Part shown: in pieces, positions 15,601 through 24,550 of the stretch
How the letters are laid out: every line of letters begins with the position of its first letter
Position numbering within the stretch: the stretch's first letter is position 1
Origin: CAZADH01 sp964483805
Lineage (GTDB): Bacteria; Muiribacteriota; Ozemobacteria; Ozemobacterales; Ozemobacteraceae
Assembly (NCBI GenBank): GCA_964483805.1
Contig: CAZADH010000023.1
Coordinates: forward strand, 1-35,069
Length of the DNA: 35,069 bases
Direction: 5' to 3'
Translations under genes and position numbers: made by a program
The notes under the pieces: model-generated
What the model was told of the DNA's origin: nothing
Databases searched by the model: none
What the model saw: the letters and a program-made list of their open reading frames with translations, nothing else

Positions 15601-18600
15601 AGGGGGGAGCCGGGCGAAAGCGCAAACGGGTCAACGGCTGGTTGCCCACGCCAACAAAGCCAATGGTGGCGCTGGCCGACCGACTGCCGGCGGCAAGATT
15701 GCCCAAAAACAGGTCGTTTTCGACGATGACCGCCCGCGCCACCGTCGCGACGGTGACCCTGGTCATGACCAGGTCGAACGGATCAGAGGTCTCGAAGCTC
15801 TTCGATCGATTGTGGTCTTCATAGAAGGCCATCGTCGCCAGATAATCACCAGGGCGCTGATTGAAGGGGATCTGCAGGCTGCACGACACATTGAGGAAGG
15901 TGGTGGTGGCCAGCGAATACGGCGTATCGGGTGCCAGCAGCAGGTTGGCGGCCGAAATCGAGCCAGTGGCATTGTCACGCAGATCGACGCGGGCAAACTC
16001 GACATTCGGCAAGGCGTGATTGCCGGTGCTCTCGAGGCGCGAGGTCAACGTCGCGCTGGTCTGCCCCGGTTCAACGGTGCCGAACTCCCAGGTCGATGAC
16101 GCCAGGGCGATGACCTTGCGGTAAATCTTCGTCGATGACGCTTGCAGATTGGTCAACCAGATGGTGGCGGCCGTATTGTTGTCGTATTGCTCGATCGCAT
16201 TGCCCCACAGGCGCAGGCTCGTGCTGCCGAGCAGCCCTGAATCAGCATCGGCCCGGAACGAGCGGACGAACTGCGTCGACGAACCGGCGGGCAACGTTCG
16301 CCAGGTGATCGCTTGCGGGGTGACAAGCGTGAGCGAGCCCACGCTGGACGCCGCGTAGGTGAAGTTGTAGACGTTCGAGCGGGTCCGCGCATTCGTGGGG
16401 CCGGCTGCAGCGTTGGTCACCGTCACGGTCACGGTGGCCGGATCGCCGACAAAGTACGACGGGGCATCGACCGACAGAGTTGCCTGCATGACCGGCACCG
16501 CAAAAACATCGAACATCTGTACCGCCAACAGATTACCCAGGGTATCCGGGTCGCCGTCGACATCGTCGTCGACCCAGACCATCCAGGTGTTCATCTGGTC
16601 TGTCGCTGCCGGAATCAGGTGTTGGTGGCTGACAATACCTGTGCCGCCGGTATTGAACGGCGAAAGGATACCGACGCCCGGCCCCGTCGGCGGATACGGG
16701 TCGACCGCATCATAGAAACGCACACGGACATCGGTGTTCAATGGCAAGCCGCTAACCTGTGCATACACGGTATTTCCACGGGAAAATGTGTAGATCACAT
16801 TGGCGAAACCCGCATCGCGCGCACAAATCACCGAGGCGGTTGCGATGCGCCATGAGTCGCTGCCGCCGGTGCGGTTGGTGTTGACCGGATTGTTCAGATC
16901 GGCAAACTGAAGCGACCCGGTCATGGTCGCCCAGATCGTTGCGGCGGCCGCATTGATGTTGACCTGGAAGGTGAGCGTCGCCACCGAGTTGCCCGGCACG
17001 ACGAACGGCATCGTCGGCGACGCGAGCGTGATCGCGCTCGCCCACCCGCCCGGCACCTGGGTCAACCCCGCCGTATTGAGCCGGGCATCGGCCTGGCCTG
17101 AGTTCACGACGACCATCGACACGGGAATCTTCTGTTGGTTGCGGTAGACCAGCGTCGGCGTCGCGATAACGGCCGCGATCGTCACATTGGCCGCGGTCTG
17201 GATCGTGCAGGTCGCCGAGGTCGACGTCGCCACCAACAGGTCGGCATCACTGTTGGCATCGAATCCGTTGGCGAAGCCGCTGACCGACCAGTCGCCCGGG
17301 GCCGCCGCCGTGTAGGTCCACGAAAAGGTCGCCAGAGCATTGCCCGGAATGTCGAGCGACAGCGGCGTCGGCCCGGCGCTCAGATTCGCGGTCCCGGCGC
17401 CATAGCGCACCAACGGCGACGAGACCATGCCGTTGGCCCCGGCACCACCACTGTTGCTCAGAATCATCCTGACCGGGAACGCCTGGCCCACCGAGACGGT
17501 GGTCGGCACGGTGAACTGGCTGGTCACCGAGGCGTTGGTCACCACGGCAAAGTTGGTCTGCGCCGGCGACCAGGTGTTGACCGGATTGGTGATCTTTACC
17601 GTGTAAATACCGTATGGCAGGGCCGACTCGATGGTGAACTCGGCCGCCAGTTGCCCGGCGGTGTCGGCGAAGCCAATGGTCGTCGCCGTCGCCAACTCGT
17701 TGCCGGCGCCGTCATACCACCGGATCGCATACTCGCGCAGCGGCGCCAGGTTTTCGGCCAGGGCATAGACCATGGTCGTGCCCACGGTCGGCCGGGTGTA
17801 ACTGTCGGTCGGATACAGGTGGCTCGGGCCTTTGTAGGTCACCAGTTTCTCGGCCAGGATCGTCCAGGATGCCGGTTCCGCCGCCCCGGACGCATTCAGC
17901 ACCAGGCTGGTGTTGCCATCGTAGCCCTTCACGTCGGCATCGATGAGCGCCGCACCGGTCGCTGTCGTCTCGGCGATGTTGACGAGATTGCGTAACCAGC
18001 GACTGGTGCCGCCCTCGACCGACACCGGCAGCGCCTCGGCCGGCACGATCAGGGTGTAGCTGCCCAGGCTGATGCGCAGCGGCGCCGAACTGACCCACCC
18101 CAGCGCCTCACCGACGTTCATCAGCTCGACATCGACGGGCACGTTCGTCTGGCCCCTATAGACGATTGGCGGCACGACGACGGCGCCCACGGTGAGGCTG
18201 GCCGGCGCTTGCACGATCCAGGAGTCGAGCACGGCCGCCATCGTCGCCTCGGTGACCATGCCCGCCACCCGGGTGTCGACCCCCGAGGCGGTGCCGTTGA
18301 TATAGCAGAGGCCGGAGGGTGACGTCGGCTGCACGGTGACCGTGAAACTCGACATCGTCGCCACGTTGGTGGTGTAGGTCGCCCCCATGATCGGGGAGAT
18401 ACGCGACCAGGAGTAGTCACCAAGCGTGAAAGTCAGCGAGGCGCCGTTGAAACGCATGGGCGACCAGCCGGTATTGACGAGGTTCAGACCCACGCCGATG
18501 CCGCCCTGGCCCTTGTTGACCTTCGTCGGCACCGTGATGACGTAGTTCTCGACGAGATTCGCCCGCGATCGATAGTAGAAGCGGAAGTTCGCATCGGCGG

Positions 18601-21163
18601 TGGTGTCGGTCAGCGTCGCCACTCCATCGCTGCCGGTCACGGTGCAATGCACGTCGGTCCAGCCATTGAGGTTGCCGGAGGTGGTGGCCACGGTGATGAT
18701 GAATCCCACCGTCGCCGAGGCATCGGGCGACAGACTGGTGGGCAACGGGTCGAGCAATACAAATGATTGCGACCCACCGGCCGACGAATACGGTGAGAAC
18801 GTCAGACTGGCGATGCTGATCGACAGCGTTGCCGTGTAATTGTTGAAAAAGGTGACCGAGGCGGGGAAGCTCTCGCCCTGCGAAATGCTGAATCCGGTGC
18901 CAAGCGCGCTTGTTGTGCTGGCCACAGTGACAAAGCCGGCATTGAACTGAATCGAGTCGAGGCTCGGGTTGTCGAGCGCACTCTGTTTCTTGAACACCGC
19001 CCGGTACTGCAAATACTGCTGCGACGGCAACGTCAGCGCACCGCCTCCCGCCACCGTCGCATCGGTGGCCACCCGTTGCGACAACGCCCACGCCGGCCAC
19101 GCCGTTCCGTTCGTGCTGGTGCGCACGAACAGATCGATCGAGCCGCCACCACCGGTGACGCCATAGAGAAAGCTGGCCCAGGTCGGCGACGAACTGCGCG
19201 AGTCGAACACGCGTGAGTCGTAATGCCCGACCACGGTGGAACCGGCCATCGCACAGACATTGGTCACGTCGGTAACGGTTGCCGTCCCCACGGAAAAGCA
19301 CGACTGATAGAAGTGCATCAGATTGCGGTTGAGGCCATCGCTCAGTGGCGATACCTGCGGGTCCCCGTCGCCACTGGTACAGGTCAGCCAGTGGGTGTCG
19401 TTGGTGTTACTGATTCCTGCGGTGTGATGCACCGTGGCATTGAGCGGGTTGTCGTTCGACCCCGAGGGCACATCCCACAGACCGTTGTAATTGAGGTTGT
19501 CGTAACGAAACGCGATATCGCCGTAACGAAACAGCACGGCCTGAAAGGCATAGATCTCGGTCTGGGCGTTGAAGCGATTGGCCAACCAGGTGAAGACGCG
19601 ACGGCTCGGGTTGTTCTGGTCGTTGCGATACAACCCGGCGTTCGGCGGAGCCACGGGGTCGTTGACCATCAAGTTGCACCAGAACGGGGCGATGAATCGA
19701 TACGCGGACGCCGGTTGCCCGACGAAGCGATTCCGGGTGTTGGTCGGCTGCGAATAGGAAGCCAGTGCGATGTACCCGTTCGTCGATACATACACGGTAT
19801 TGGTGCCGACCAGCAAATCGAAGTAGGGAAACAACCACGACAGCGTGGGGCTGGTCGCCGCCACCTGGTCATCGACCTCCACCGACGCCGACGCGAACAG
19901 ACGGGTCGTCGTGTTGTAGGCATCGAGCCCGGCCCGCACGACCTTGCGCGAAAACCACGGTGTGTATTCCCATTGCGAGGTGCGCGTGCAGTTGTCACGC
20001 CAGTTGTTGGCCGGCGCCGTGCAGCCCGGATCGGAGTTGCCCCAATATACCCATACATTGTATGTCGTGCTGATCTCGTGGCTGAACAGGAAGTGCACCG
20101 TGAACGCCGACACCGATCCGGCGGCCGCCACCTCGTTGGTGACGATACACGGCAACTCGTTGCCCAACTCATCGGCTACGCGCACCTCGGCGGCCGACCG
20201 GCCGGCGGCCAGTTGCCCGGCGGCGATGCCGCTGACCGTCAGGCGACACGGGGCATTGATGCGATTGTAGAACCCGGAGTTGCCGTTGCGCTCGTTGATT
20301 GCATACGGCCGGCGGATCCGCCAGAAACCGAGCCCGGGATTGGTCAAGGGCTTGGTCACCACGCCACCCGTGGTGCCGGGTTCCGTCATGACCCGCAACT
20401 GCGAATTGTTGAAATAGGTCTCACTGGCGTTGTCGATCAACGGCACGGTGTCGTCGATGAAGATCGGCAGCGAACTCGACCGCGAGTTCCAGTGGGTGTT
20501 GTTCGGGTTGTTGAGCCAGTCGGGTCGCCCCGCGTAGACACACAAGTAGGCCGTGGTCTTGTTGGGCAGAACCGTGGTGGCGCTGTACCGCACGCGGATC
20601 GAATTGGTGTAGTTGCTGTCGATCCAGTTGGTGCCACCGAACGGCGTGCTGCGGTACTGCACGTAGGAGTGGGTCCATTGCCCGGGATACGGTTGCCACG
20701 AACCGTAATGGGCGTTGCGCCGATGGTTGGTCGCCATGTTACCACCGGTCAAAACACTGCTGCCGGTCAGGCCCACCACGGGAAGAAAGCGCATGACCTC
20801 TTCGGAATCGACGGAAGTGTTGCCGCCCGAGTCGCGCGCCCGCACCGTGTAATAGTATTCGTTGCGATAGTTTCCCGGCCACCCGGCGGAGTCGACGTAG
20901 GTGGTCACGTTGCCGGCCACTGAGCCGATTTCCAAGCCAGCCCCGGCACCTGGCGAGGTGTTGCGCCAGATGCGGTAGGTGCTGATGGTCAGGCTGGCAT
21001 TCCCCGGGTTGTGGGCCCAGGTGATTGTATTGTTGGCCAGATTCGAGGTGACCTGGATGTTCAGTGGCGGCAGGGGCTGGGCATGGGCTGCCCCGACGGT
21101 CAGAACGAAAGCGATAATAATACATACGATGTATTTCTTCACCCGGCCGGTTCCTGCCATCAT
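12620..21163 (-). CDS. Giant secreted repeat protein (about 2847 residues)
   Basis: ATG 21163 has GGGAG seven bases upstream and overlaps the previous stop (ATGA). A Sec signal peptide is clear: basic VKK, hydrophobic YIVCIIIAFVLTVG, AHA at residues 26-28. Order of domains: fibronectin-III-like (29-130); DUF2341-like region with VWVYWGNSDP (about 260-370); nidogen-like region (VSTNGYIALAS, FIAPFW, AFQAVLFRYGDIAF); a beta module with YLQYRAVFKK; several CARDB/Ig-like domains (VYRGQTNVPVDVEL, VYRNQQKIPVSMVV); seven units of about 125 residues with EF-hand-like loops (about 1780-2530); and a C-terminal jelly-roll like CBM4/9 (GWVRLYAGFTF ... IDFDGIQLERA). No LPXTG or membrane anchor is seen. Likely a cell-surface adhesin or matrix protein whose calcium loops stiffen the stalk. 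Confidence 0.85.
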   Translation of the reverse strand: MMAGTGRVKKYIVCIIIAFVLTVGAAHAQPLPPLNIQVTSNLANNTITWAHNPGNASLTISTYRIWRNTSPGAGAGLEIGSVAGNVTTYVDSAGWPGNYRNEYYYTVRARDSGGNTSVDSEEVMRFLPVVGLTGSSVLTGGNMATNHRRNAHYGSWQPYPGQWTHSYVQYRSTPFGGTNWIDSNYTNSIRVRYSATTVLPNKTTAYLCVYAGRPDWLNNPNNTHWNSRSSSLPIFIDDTVPLIDNASETYFNNSQLRVMTEPGTTGGVVTKPLTNPGLGFWRIRRPYAINERNGNSGFYNRINAPCRLTVSGIAAGQLAAGRSAAEVRVADELGNELPCIVTNEVAAAGSVSAFTVHFLFSHEISTTYNVWVYWGNSDPGCTAPANNWRDNCTRTSQWEYTPWFSRKVVRAGLDAYNTTTRLFASASVEVDDQVAATSPTLSWLFPYFDLLVGTNTVYVSTNGYIALASYSQPTNTRNRFVGQPASAYRFIAPFWCNLMVNDPVAPPNAGLYRNDQNNPSRRVFTWLANRFNAQTEIYAFQAVLFRYGDIAFRYDNLNYNGLWDVPSGSNDNPLNATVHHTAGISNTNDTHWLTCTSGDGDPQVSPLSDGLNRNLMHFYQSCFSVGTATVTDVTNVCAMAGSTVVGHYDSRVFDSRSSSPTWASFLYGVTGGGGSIDLFVRTSTNGTAWPAWALSQRVATDATVAGGGALTLPSQQYLQYRAVFKKQSALDNPSLDSIQFNAGFVTVASTTSALGTGFSISQGESFPASVTFFNNYTATLSISIASLTFSPYSSAGGSQSFVLLDPLPTSLSPDASATVGFIITVATTSGNLNGWTDVHCTVTGSDGVATLTDTTADANFRFYYRSRANLVENYVITVPTKVNKGQGGIGVGLNLVNTGWSPMRFNGASLTFTLGDYSWSRISPIMGATYTTNVATMSSFTVTVQPTSPSGLCYINGTASGVDTRVAGMVTEATMAAVLDSWIVQAPASLTVGAVVVPPIVYRGQTNVPVDVELMNVGEALGWVSSAPLRISLGSYTLIVPAEALPVSVEGGTSRWLRNLVNIAETTATGAALIDADVKGYDGNTSLVLNASGAAEPASWTILAEKLVTYKGPSHLYPTDSYTRPTVGTTMVYALAENLAPLREYAIRWYDGAGNELATATTIGFADTAGQLAAEFTIESALPYGIYTVKITNPVNTWSPAQTNFAVVTNASVTSQFTVPTTVSVGQAFPVRMILSNSGGAGANGMVSSPLVRYGAGTANLSAGPTPLSLDIPGNALATFSWTYTAAAPGDWSVSGFANGFDANSDADLLVATSTSATCTIQTAANVTIAAVIATPTLVYRNQQKIPVSMVVVNSGQADARLNTAGLTQVPGGWASAITLASPTMPFVVPGNSVATLTFQVNINAAAATIWATMTGSLQFADLNNPVNTNRTGGSDSWRIATASVICARDAGFANVIYTFSRGNTVYAQVSGLPLNTDVRVRFYDAVDPYPPTGPGVGILSPFNTGGTGIVSHQHLIPAATDQMNTWMVWVDDDVDGDPDTLGNLLAVQMFDVFAVPVMQATLSVDAPSYFVGDPATVTVTVTNAAAGPTNARTRSNVYNFTYAASSVGSLTLVTPQAITWRTLPAGSSTQFVRSFRADADSGLLGSTSLRLWGNAIEQYDNNTAATIWLTNLQASSTKIYRKVIALASSTWEFGTVEPGQTSATLTSRLESTGNHALPNVEFARVDLRDNATGSISAANLLLAPDTPYSLATTTFLNVSCSLQIPFNQRPGDYLATMAFYEDHNRSKSFETSDPFDLVMTRVTVATVARAVIVENDLFLGNLAAGSRSASATIGFVGVGNQPLTRLRFRPAPPCDFIATTPGPLAADGYGSAEVSVAVPALAAPGLYSANGMLFDDIDDDNVVDAGESASPFVLRWGVGTQSLTLAPALVSFGFGTPTYVMPTRPVTITNTGDLPLDRLRTVSTVFTNISQPGSVGTDSVGLTAPSIVNVAASAGGQATVYVPGGTATGTYQATFTWFEDTNGDGVLAANEARATTAGSFTVNAFYRLYMLAPTVDLGSTKPDTAKAATFGFRNAGSLDLASVRYKVASLTNGSAWIDAALVTLAPDPCVNVMHGDLVYPTISVAVPAGQPYGLYVASLTVYGDINANNLLDAGEASCSAQYRLEVGDQKLEVTSPASVVLTGDPAAMSTSVSVTARNSGTLTLSRVKAQCTDLTAGLGTIASAAAVFSPSLSLGYLLKTQTKTFAVAVNTPWAQPADVYTGLVWVWEDSDNDGIRQPAETAASVPVTLTIGLHKDMNTSPATLDLGAWTRGDVASVGFLAQNIGNVDLSDARWLLDDLVSGGDLIPTGNMTLTPLAPGWMPAPPVGLPTNEPSTLTVMIPTAVPDGLYTANFTFFEDEWLPAANNYEAGSEPALLVPVRLLVVTPFIGVNPATVVIPAENPVTETGSAAFLVTNPGSARLLRPTISATALSNGGATIPSSSVHLSRTTTPGLNAGETAPATVSVFLWPPSLPPGVYTGAINVYDDRNANGALDAGEAQAAAALQVTVNSFSRIEVLPASVSAVAIRGLFSTPQTVTVHNTGNVPLINLDLVPVALVGSSSLLPAASVSWTPDPLPGPIAPMGSANTSVTVGQISFDQALGNYLGQPYINTVCYVGSGTSIAIGSPRFTLLIRVDPGEPQVGTASVYMKIATESVAFGVPHVVSAMLKAHAGTTGAAARVFLIQTDAVGQVIGGQRGGFEYQADSATVAPFGAATGNAGVVDAVNRAGWVRLYAGFTFTNVNASACYLILENASVGSGTIDFDGIQLERAADPNVPLPTAYGPHAINIVSPNRTYDLRGNKNYQQW
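13550..15830 (-). repeat. Seven tandem 125-residue units with EF-hand-like loops inside the giant gene
   Basis: Acidic loops recur roughly every 345-390 bp: about 15826 (DHNRSKSFETSD), 15481 (DIDDDNVVDAGE), 15110 (DTNGDGVLAANE), 14738 (DINANNLLDAGE), 14364 (DSDNDGIRQPAE), 13976 (degenerate, DEWLPAANNYEAG) and 13596 (DRNANGALDAGE). Each follows a strand such as ATFTWFED or GAINVYDD, and each is followed by a new unit with a proline-rich 'PATLDLG'-type start. The D-x-N-x-D-G-x-x-x-x-x-E spacing is that of calcium-binding dockerin/EF-hand loops. Confidence 0.75.
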
Positions 21164-21831
21164 GCCCCGGCTCCCGTCTGCGACTTGCGCATGCTGGCCA
21201 GATCGCGCCACAACCGACGGCCGTGATAAACGAGACCGATGACGATACCCAGCAAGAGCATGATCCGCCCCGGGTATTCCGCCACCGTTTCGGTCAAGCG
21301 GACCCAACCGATGACTCCCCGCGCTTCCAGTTGTCGGACAGCCGCCACGCGGGCACGCCGCAAATGAAACGACGCGGCCGCAGAATCGCCACGGGCCAAC
21401 GCGTCGTCGAGCAATACTTCGTGCAGACGATGGTCTTCACGCTGCCGCAGGGCCAGCCGCACCTGCTCGATGGCGTATCGGTAGGCCGGATCGGCCAAGA
21501 CCGCCCCCGTCGCCACCCGTAACCGTGACTGGACCTCGGCCACCAACGGCACCACGTCGAGTGGCTCCGGCGACTGGAGCGCCGGTTGCAGCGGCACCGG
21601 ATCTGCCGGCACCCGCTGCCCGCGTGAAGCCACCCGCGCCCGCGCGCGCGCGGCCAGGTTCGTCGTGTCAGACCCGATGGGTCGCGCCTGCCGCAACTGC
21701 ACCTGCACCATGTCACGCGGATGGGCCTCGGCCATCGGCGCTCCGACCAGCACCGCCCACACCCCGATCGCTGCGATCAGGACCCTGTGTCGACCGCAGT
21801 CTTTAGCGAGCAATGCGCAACGCCCGGCCAT
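21160..21831 (-). CDS. Exported single-pass membrane protein of unknown function
   Basis: A 223-residue protein. Near the N-terminus a hydrophobic stretch (VLIAAIGVWAVLVG) ending AEAH looks like a signal peptide; the middle is helical and rich in arginine and alanine; a C-terminal membrane segment (RIMLLLGIVIGLVYHG) is followed by a short basic tail. So most of the chain is predicted outside the cytoplasm. ATG 21831 has GGGA upstream and overlaps the previous gene by 29 bases; TTG 21813 is an alternative. The stop overlaps the start of the giant gene by four bases. I recognise no family; context suggests help in export or anchoring of the giant protein. Confidence 0.6.
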   Translation of the reverse strand: MAGRCALLAKDCGRHRVLIAAIGVWAVLVGAPMAEAHPRDMVQVQLRQARPIGSDTTNLAARARARVASRGQRVPADPVPLQPALQSPEPLDVVPLVAEVQSRLRVATGAVLADPAYRYAIEQVRLALRQREDHRLHEVLLDDALARGDSAAASFHLRRARVAAVRQLEARGVIGWVRLTETVAEYPGRIMLLLGIVIGLVYHGRRLWRDLASMRKSQTGAGA

Positions 21832-22438
21832 CGGTTCCCAATAGGCTGCCGTACTTGTTCTGCCCGGAGTAATCATCGTGGTCGGTGGTGTCACGACTCG
21901 GATACTCGCCCACGAGCGTCACCGAGGCACCCGAATGCGGCATCCACGCGCCCACGCGGGTTGGATCGGGGGACACGGCCCCGGTGATGAAAGCCGCGTC
22001 GGATGCGTTCTCGAACGATTGGTTGTGCACGAGGTTGGCGGTCAACATCCAGTAGTCGCCCGTTCCCTGCCCCCACCGGTGACCCGGCACGGTCGGATCG
22101 GCGGGCGTCGCCCGCGACAGAAACCCACGGGCCTCGAGACCCTGCAGGATCGAAGCCACGGGAACATCGGTCGCCAGCCAGACTGGCCACGAACCCGGCT
22201 GCGCCCCATGCACCGCAAACGCCATATCGAGGCTCTGGCGAATGTCGCCCAGCGTGCCCTTGAGCGATTTCTCGACCGTGGTCTGTTCGACCGTCTGGGT
22301 GTCGGCCAAAAAACTCTGCGCCGACACCAGCGCGAGCGTGATGACGACGAGCGTCACCAGCATCAGCAGCGACCCACGCCGATGCCGAACACGCCCAGGA
22401 AAACCACCGGGCGCCACGCATCCCATCCGCCCTTTCAC
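21803..22438 (-). CDS. Pseudopilin-like protein (PilX/GspK-type N-terminus)
   Basis: About 211 residues. After a short basic leader (PGRVRHRRG) comes a hydrophobic helix SLLMLVTLVVITLALVSAQS and then an amphipathic helix, the layout of type IV pilin-like proteins; the RRG-SLL form recalls PilX/GspK-type minor pilins, which often lack the F-T-L-I-E motif. The globular part has no family I know (TGDYWMLTANLVHN, GAWMPHSGASVTLVGEYP). I chose GTG 22438 because GGAG lies eight bases upstream; GTG 22447 and ATG 22426 are alternatives. It is the first gene of a three-gene operon ending with the giant protein. Confidence 0.6.
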   Translation of the reverse strand: MKGRMGCVAPGGFPGRVRHRRGSLLMLVTLVVITLALVSAQSFLADTQTVEQTTVEKSLKGTLGDIRQSLDMAFAVHGAQPGSWPVWLATDVPVASILQGLEARGFLSRATPADPTVPGHRWGQGTGDYWMLTANLVHNQSFENASDAAFITGAVSPDPTRVGAWMPHSGASVTLVGEYPSRDTTDHDDYSGQNKYGSLLGTDGRALRIAR

Positions 22439-22603
22439 GTTGCACACTCCACTCGACCGTCCAACGCATGCCGTCTGGCCCCACCTGCCCCAGGGCCACT
22501 GCCATCACGAACTCCAATGATACAAGATTTTGGCCCGCTTTCCCATCGGCAAAGTTGCCACGACAGGGCAATCCGGCGTCGACAAGCGATCACCAACCTG
22601 CGC

Positions 22604-22609
22604 TATAAT
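22604..22609 (+). promoter_or_regulatory. -10 box of the rsmE promoter
   Basis: A perfect TATAAT lies 36 bases before the rsmE start. The best -35 match, TCGACA at 22579-22584, has a spacer of 19 bases, which is long, so the -35 assignment is weak. Confidence 0.5.
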
Positions 22610-22645
22610 GTCGCATCATGATCATCACCAACCGCGCCCACGACC

Positions 22646-23365
22646 ATGGCTGAACGACGCCGGGTCTGCGAGCCCCATCCCGACCTCGGTCGCTTGGGCG
22701 ACGACAATCTGCACCACCTCGAGCGGGTGTTGCGGTTGCGTCACGGTGACACCTTCTTCATCACCGACGGCAAAGGGGCCGAGTATTCCTGCGTATTGCG
22801 CCCCAACGGCGCTTTCACCGTCGGCGAGCGGCAAACGCCGCAACGGGAACCGCGCCTGCAATTGACCCTCGTCGTGCCGCTACTGAAAGGCGACGGCTTC
22901 GAGTGGGTGCTCGAGAAGGCCACGGAATTGGGCGTTTGCGCCATCATTCCGGTGGTGACGACCCGTTGCGTGGCCCGCGACCCGGGTGACGAGAAGATGA
23001 AACGGTGGCGCAAAATCGTGGTCACCGCCATGTTGCAGTGCGGTGGGTGCCGCATTCCCGAGGTCGCCCCCCCGTTCACGCTCGGCGACTTCTGCCGCCA
23101 GCACAACGCCACCTGCGAAGACCGGCCGGCCTTCTTCTTTCACGAGGAAGCCCCGTTGCCCAAGAAATGGACCGACCACCTGTCCGGCTCGACCGCGGCA
23201 ACGCTGGTCACCGGCCCCGAAGGCGGGTTCACCCACGACGAGGCCGGCATGCTCACTGGGTCCGGATTCCGCCCGGTCGGGCTGGGCACGCGCATTCTCA
23301 AGGCCGAGACGGCACCCATCGTCGGCGCGACGATTCTTTTGCATCGCAGCGGCGACCTGGGGTGA
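22646..23365 (+). CDS. rsmE: 16S rRNA (uracil-1498-N3)-methyltransferase
   Basis: A 239-residue protein with an N-terminal PUA-like domain (DDNLHHLERVLRLRHGD) and a C-terminal SPOUT methyltransferase domain. The knot motifs are clear: LLKGDGFEWVLEKATELGV, the VTGPEGGFTHDE SAM-binding loop, and LGTRILKAETA near the end, all diagnostic of RsmE. It methylates U1498 in helix 44 of 16S rRNA. The basic RRR after the start matches the usual N-terminus. The gene converges with the next one, leaving only seven bases between stops. Confidence 0.92.
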   Translation: MAERRRVCEPHPDLGRLGDDNLHHLERVLRLRHGDTFFITDGKGAEYSCVLRPNGAFTVGERQTPQREPRLQLTLVVPLLKGDGFEWVLEKATELGVCAIIPVVTTRCVARDPGDEKMKRWRKIVVTAMLQCGGCRIPEVAPPFTLGDFCRQHNATCEDRPAFFFHEEAPLPKKWTDHLSGSTAATLVTGPEGGFTHDEAGMLTGSGFRPVGLGTRILKAETAPIVGATILLHRSGDLG

Positions 23366-23372
23366 CACGTAA

Positions 23373-24362
23373 CTAGCCCTCCGGCTCGCGGTTCTGCGGC
23401 GGGTCGTTGGCACTGCCCGAAACTGCGTTTCGGGCCGCCATCCATGGCGGCAAACGCCCACTACGCCCATCGTGGGCGGGCGGTTCGGGCACAGACTCGC
23501 CCACACCGTTCGCCGCCCCGGGTGCATCTTGCCGCGAAATCACCGACGTCTGCCCCGGGGCCGCGCTCGTGACGGCACTGCGGCCCACGTGACCAGAATC
23601 GCCCTCGTTGACCCGGGCATACGCTGCATGCAGCGTCTTCAGATCGTCGAGAAAGCGCGAACGCACCTGTTCGTCGGCCGGGTCGACCGCCGCGACCACC
23701 CGGTTGCGCAGCAACTGTATTGACGCCACCACGCACTTCTTGCTGGCTTCGAACTTCTCGACAAACCGGTGCATCTCCTCGATGCGCGCCTGGTTGGCGT
23801 GCAGGTCGCGCAACTGGCTGCGATACAGATCTTCGAGAACGTCGTCGTCGAGCGTCTGCGCGCGGGCCCGAATCGCATCGATCTGACCACCCAGGTCATC
23901 GAGTGGCGTGGCCGCAATACATTTAACGCAGTTCAAGGCGCGGTCGCGCAGGGCGAACAGCGGCCGCACCGCCTCGTCGATCTGCTTGACGTAGAAGTTG
24001 TCGGCCCCACGCGGGACCACAGCGATCAGGCTCTCATACTCATCGCGGACCTCGTTCATGCCGACCCACTTGACCTCGTCGGCCCGCAAGACCCCGCCAA
24101 ACACAACGGCCGCCAGGATCAGGCAGAACACGAACGGCGCCACACCACCCGCCAGCAACGAGAACGGCAGCACCAGCACGCAATACACCTTGAACAACAA
24201 TGCCCGTGCGGCCGGACACTCACAGTAGATGGTGTCATCGTAGAGCACCTTGCCGTCACCGTCGACCTTGAACCCGTCGGCGTTGTCGGGATCCCGCAGG
24301 TTGTCGGAGCGCAGGCCACAGAAAAGACACTTCCCCTGCGATGGATGATGATGAACGATCAT
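23373..24362 (-). CDS. Zinc-ribbon-like membrane protein with coiled coil, function unknown
   Basis: A 329-residue protein. The N-terminus has CLFCGLR (residues 12-18) and YCEC (about 47-50), spaced like a zinc ribbon. Two hydrophobic segments follow (about 57-93, VYCVLVLPFSLLAGG and FVFCLILAAVVFGG), then a long charged helical region (about 100-245, likely coiled coil) and a disordered proline/glycine-rich tail. Both ends would lie in the cytoplasm. No family is recognised. The minus strand has TAGAAT only six bases before the ATG, so the mRNA could be leaderless; no Shine-Dalgarno site is seen. Confidence 0.6.
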   Translation of the reverse strand: MIVHHHPSQGKCLFCGLRSDNLRDPDNADGFKVDGDGKVLYDDTIYCECPAARALLFKVYCVLVLPFSLLAGGVAPFVFCLILAAVVFGGVLRADEVKWVGMNEVRDEYESLIAVVPRGADNFYVKQIDEAVRPLFALRDRALNCVKCIAATPLDDLGGQIDAIRARAQTLDDDVLEDLYRSQLRDLHANQARIEEMHRFVEKFEASKKCVVASIQLLRNRVVAAVDPADEQVRSRFLDDLKTLHAAYARVNEGDSGHVGRSAVTSAAPGQTSVISRQDAPGAANGVGESVPEPPAHDGRSGRLPPWMAARNAVSGSANDPPQNREPEG

Positions 24363-24550
24363 GATCGTATTCTAACTCACTCGCCATGGTCATGACGGCG
24401 GCGAGGCAACATTTGTCGCCATCCCCACCAAAGTGGCGTACCACGCACGTTTGCAGCCCACTTCCCCTCGGGACCATTCGCCTGCATACTGGATACCATG
24501 ACCGAATTCCTCCGTCCCTCGACAACCGACGAAACCGCGTGAACGCTCTT

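Noticed and set aside
19223..20923. 566-codon plus-strand open frame inside the giant gene
   Set aside because: It is antisense to well-formed Ig/nidogen-like sequence, is rich in R, G, V and H as expected for a GC shadow frame, and has no ribosome site or known domain.
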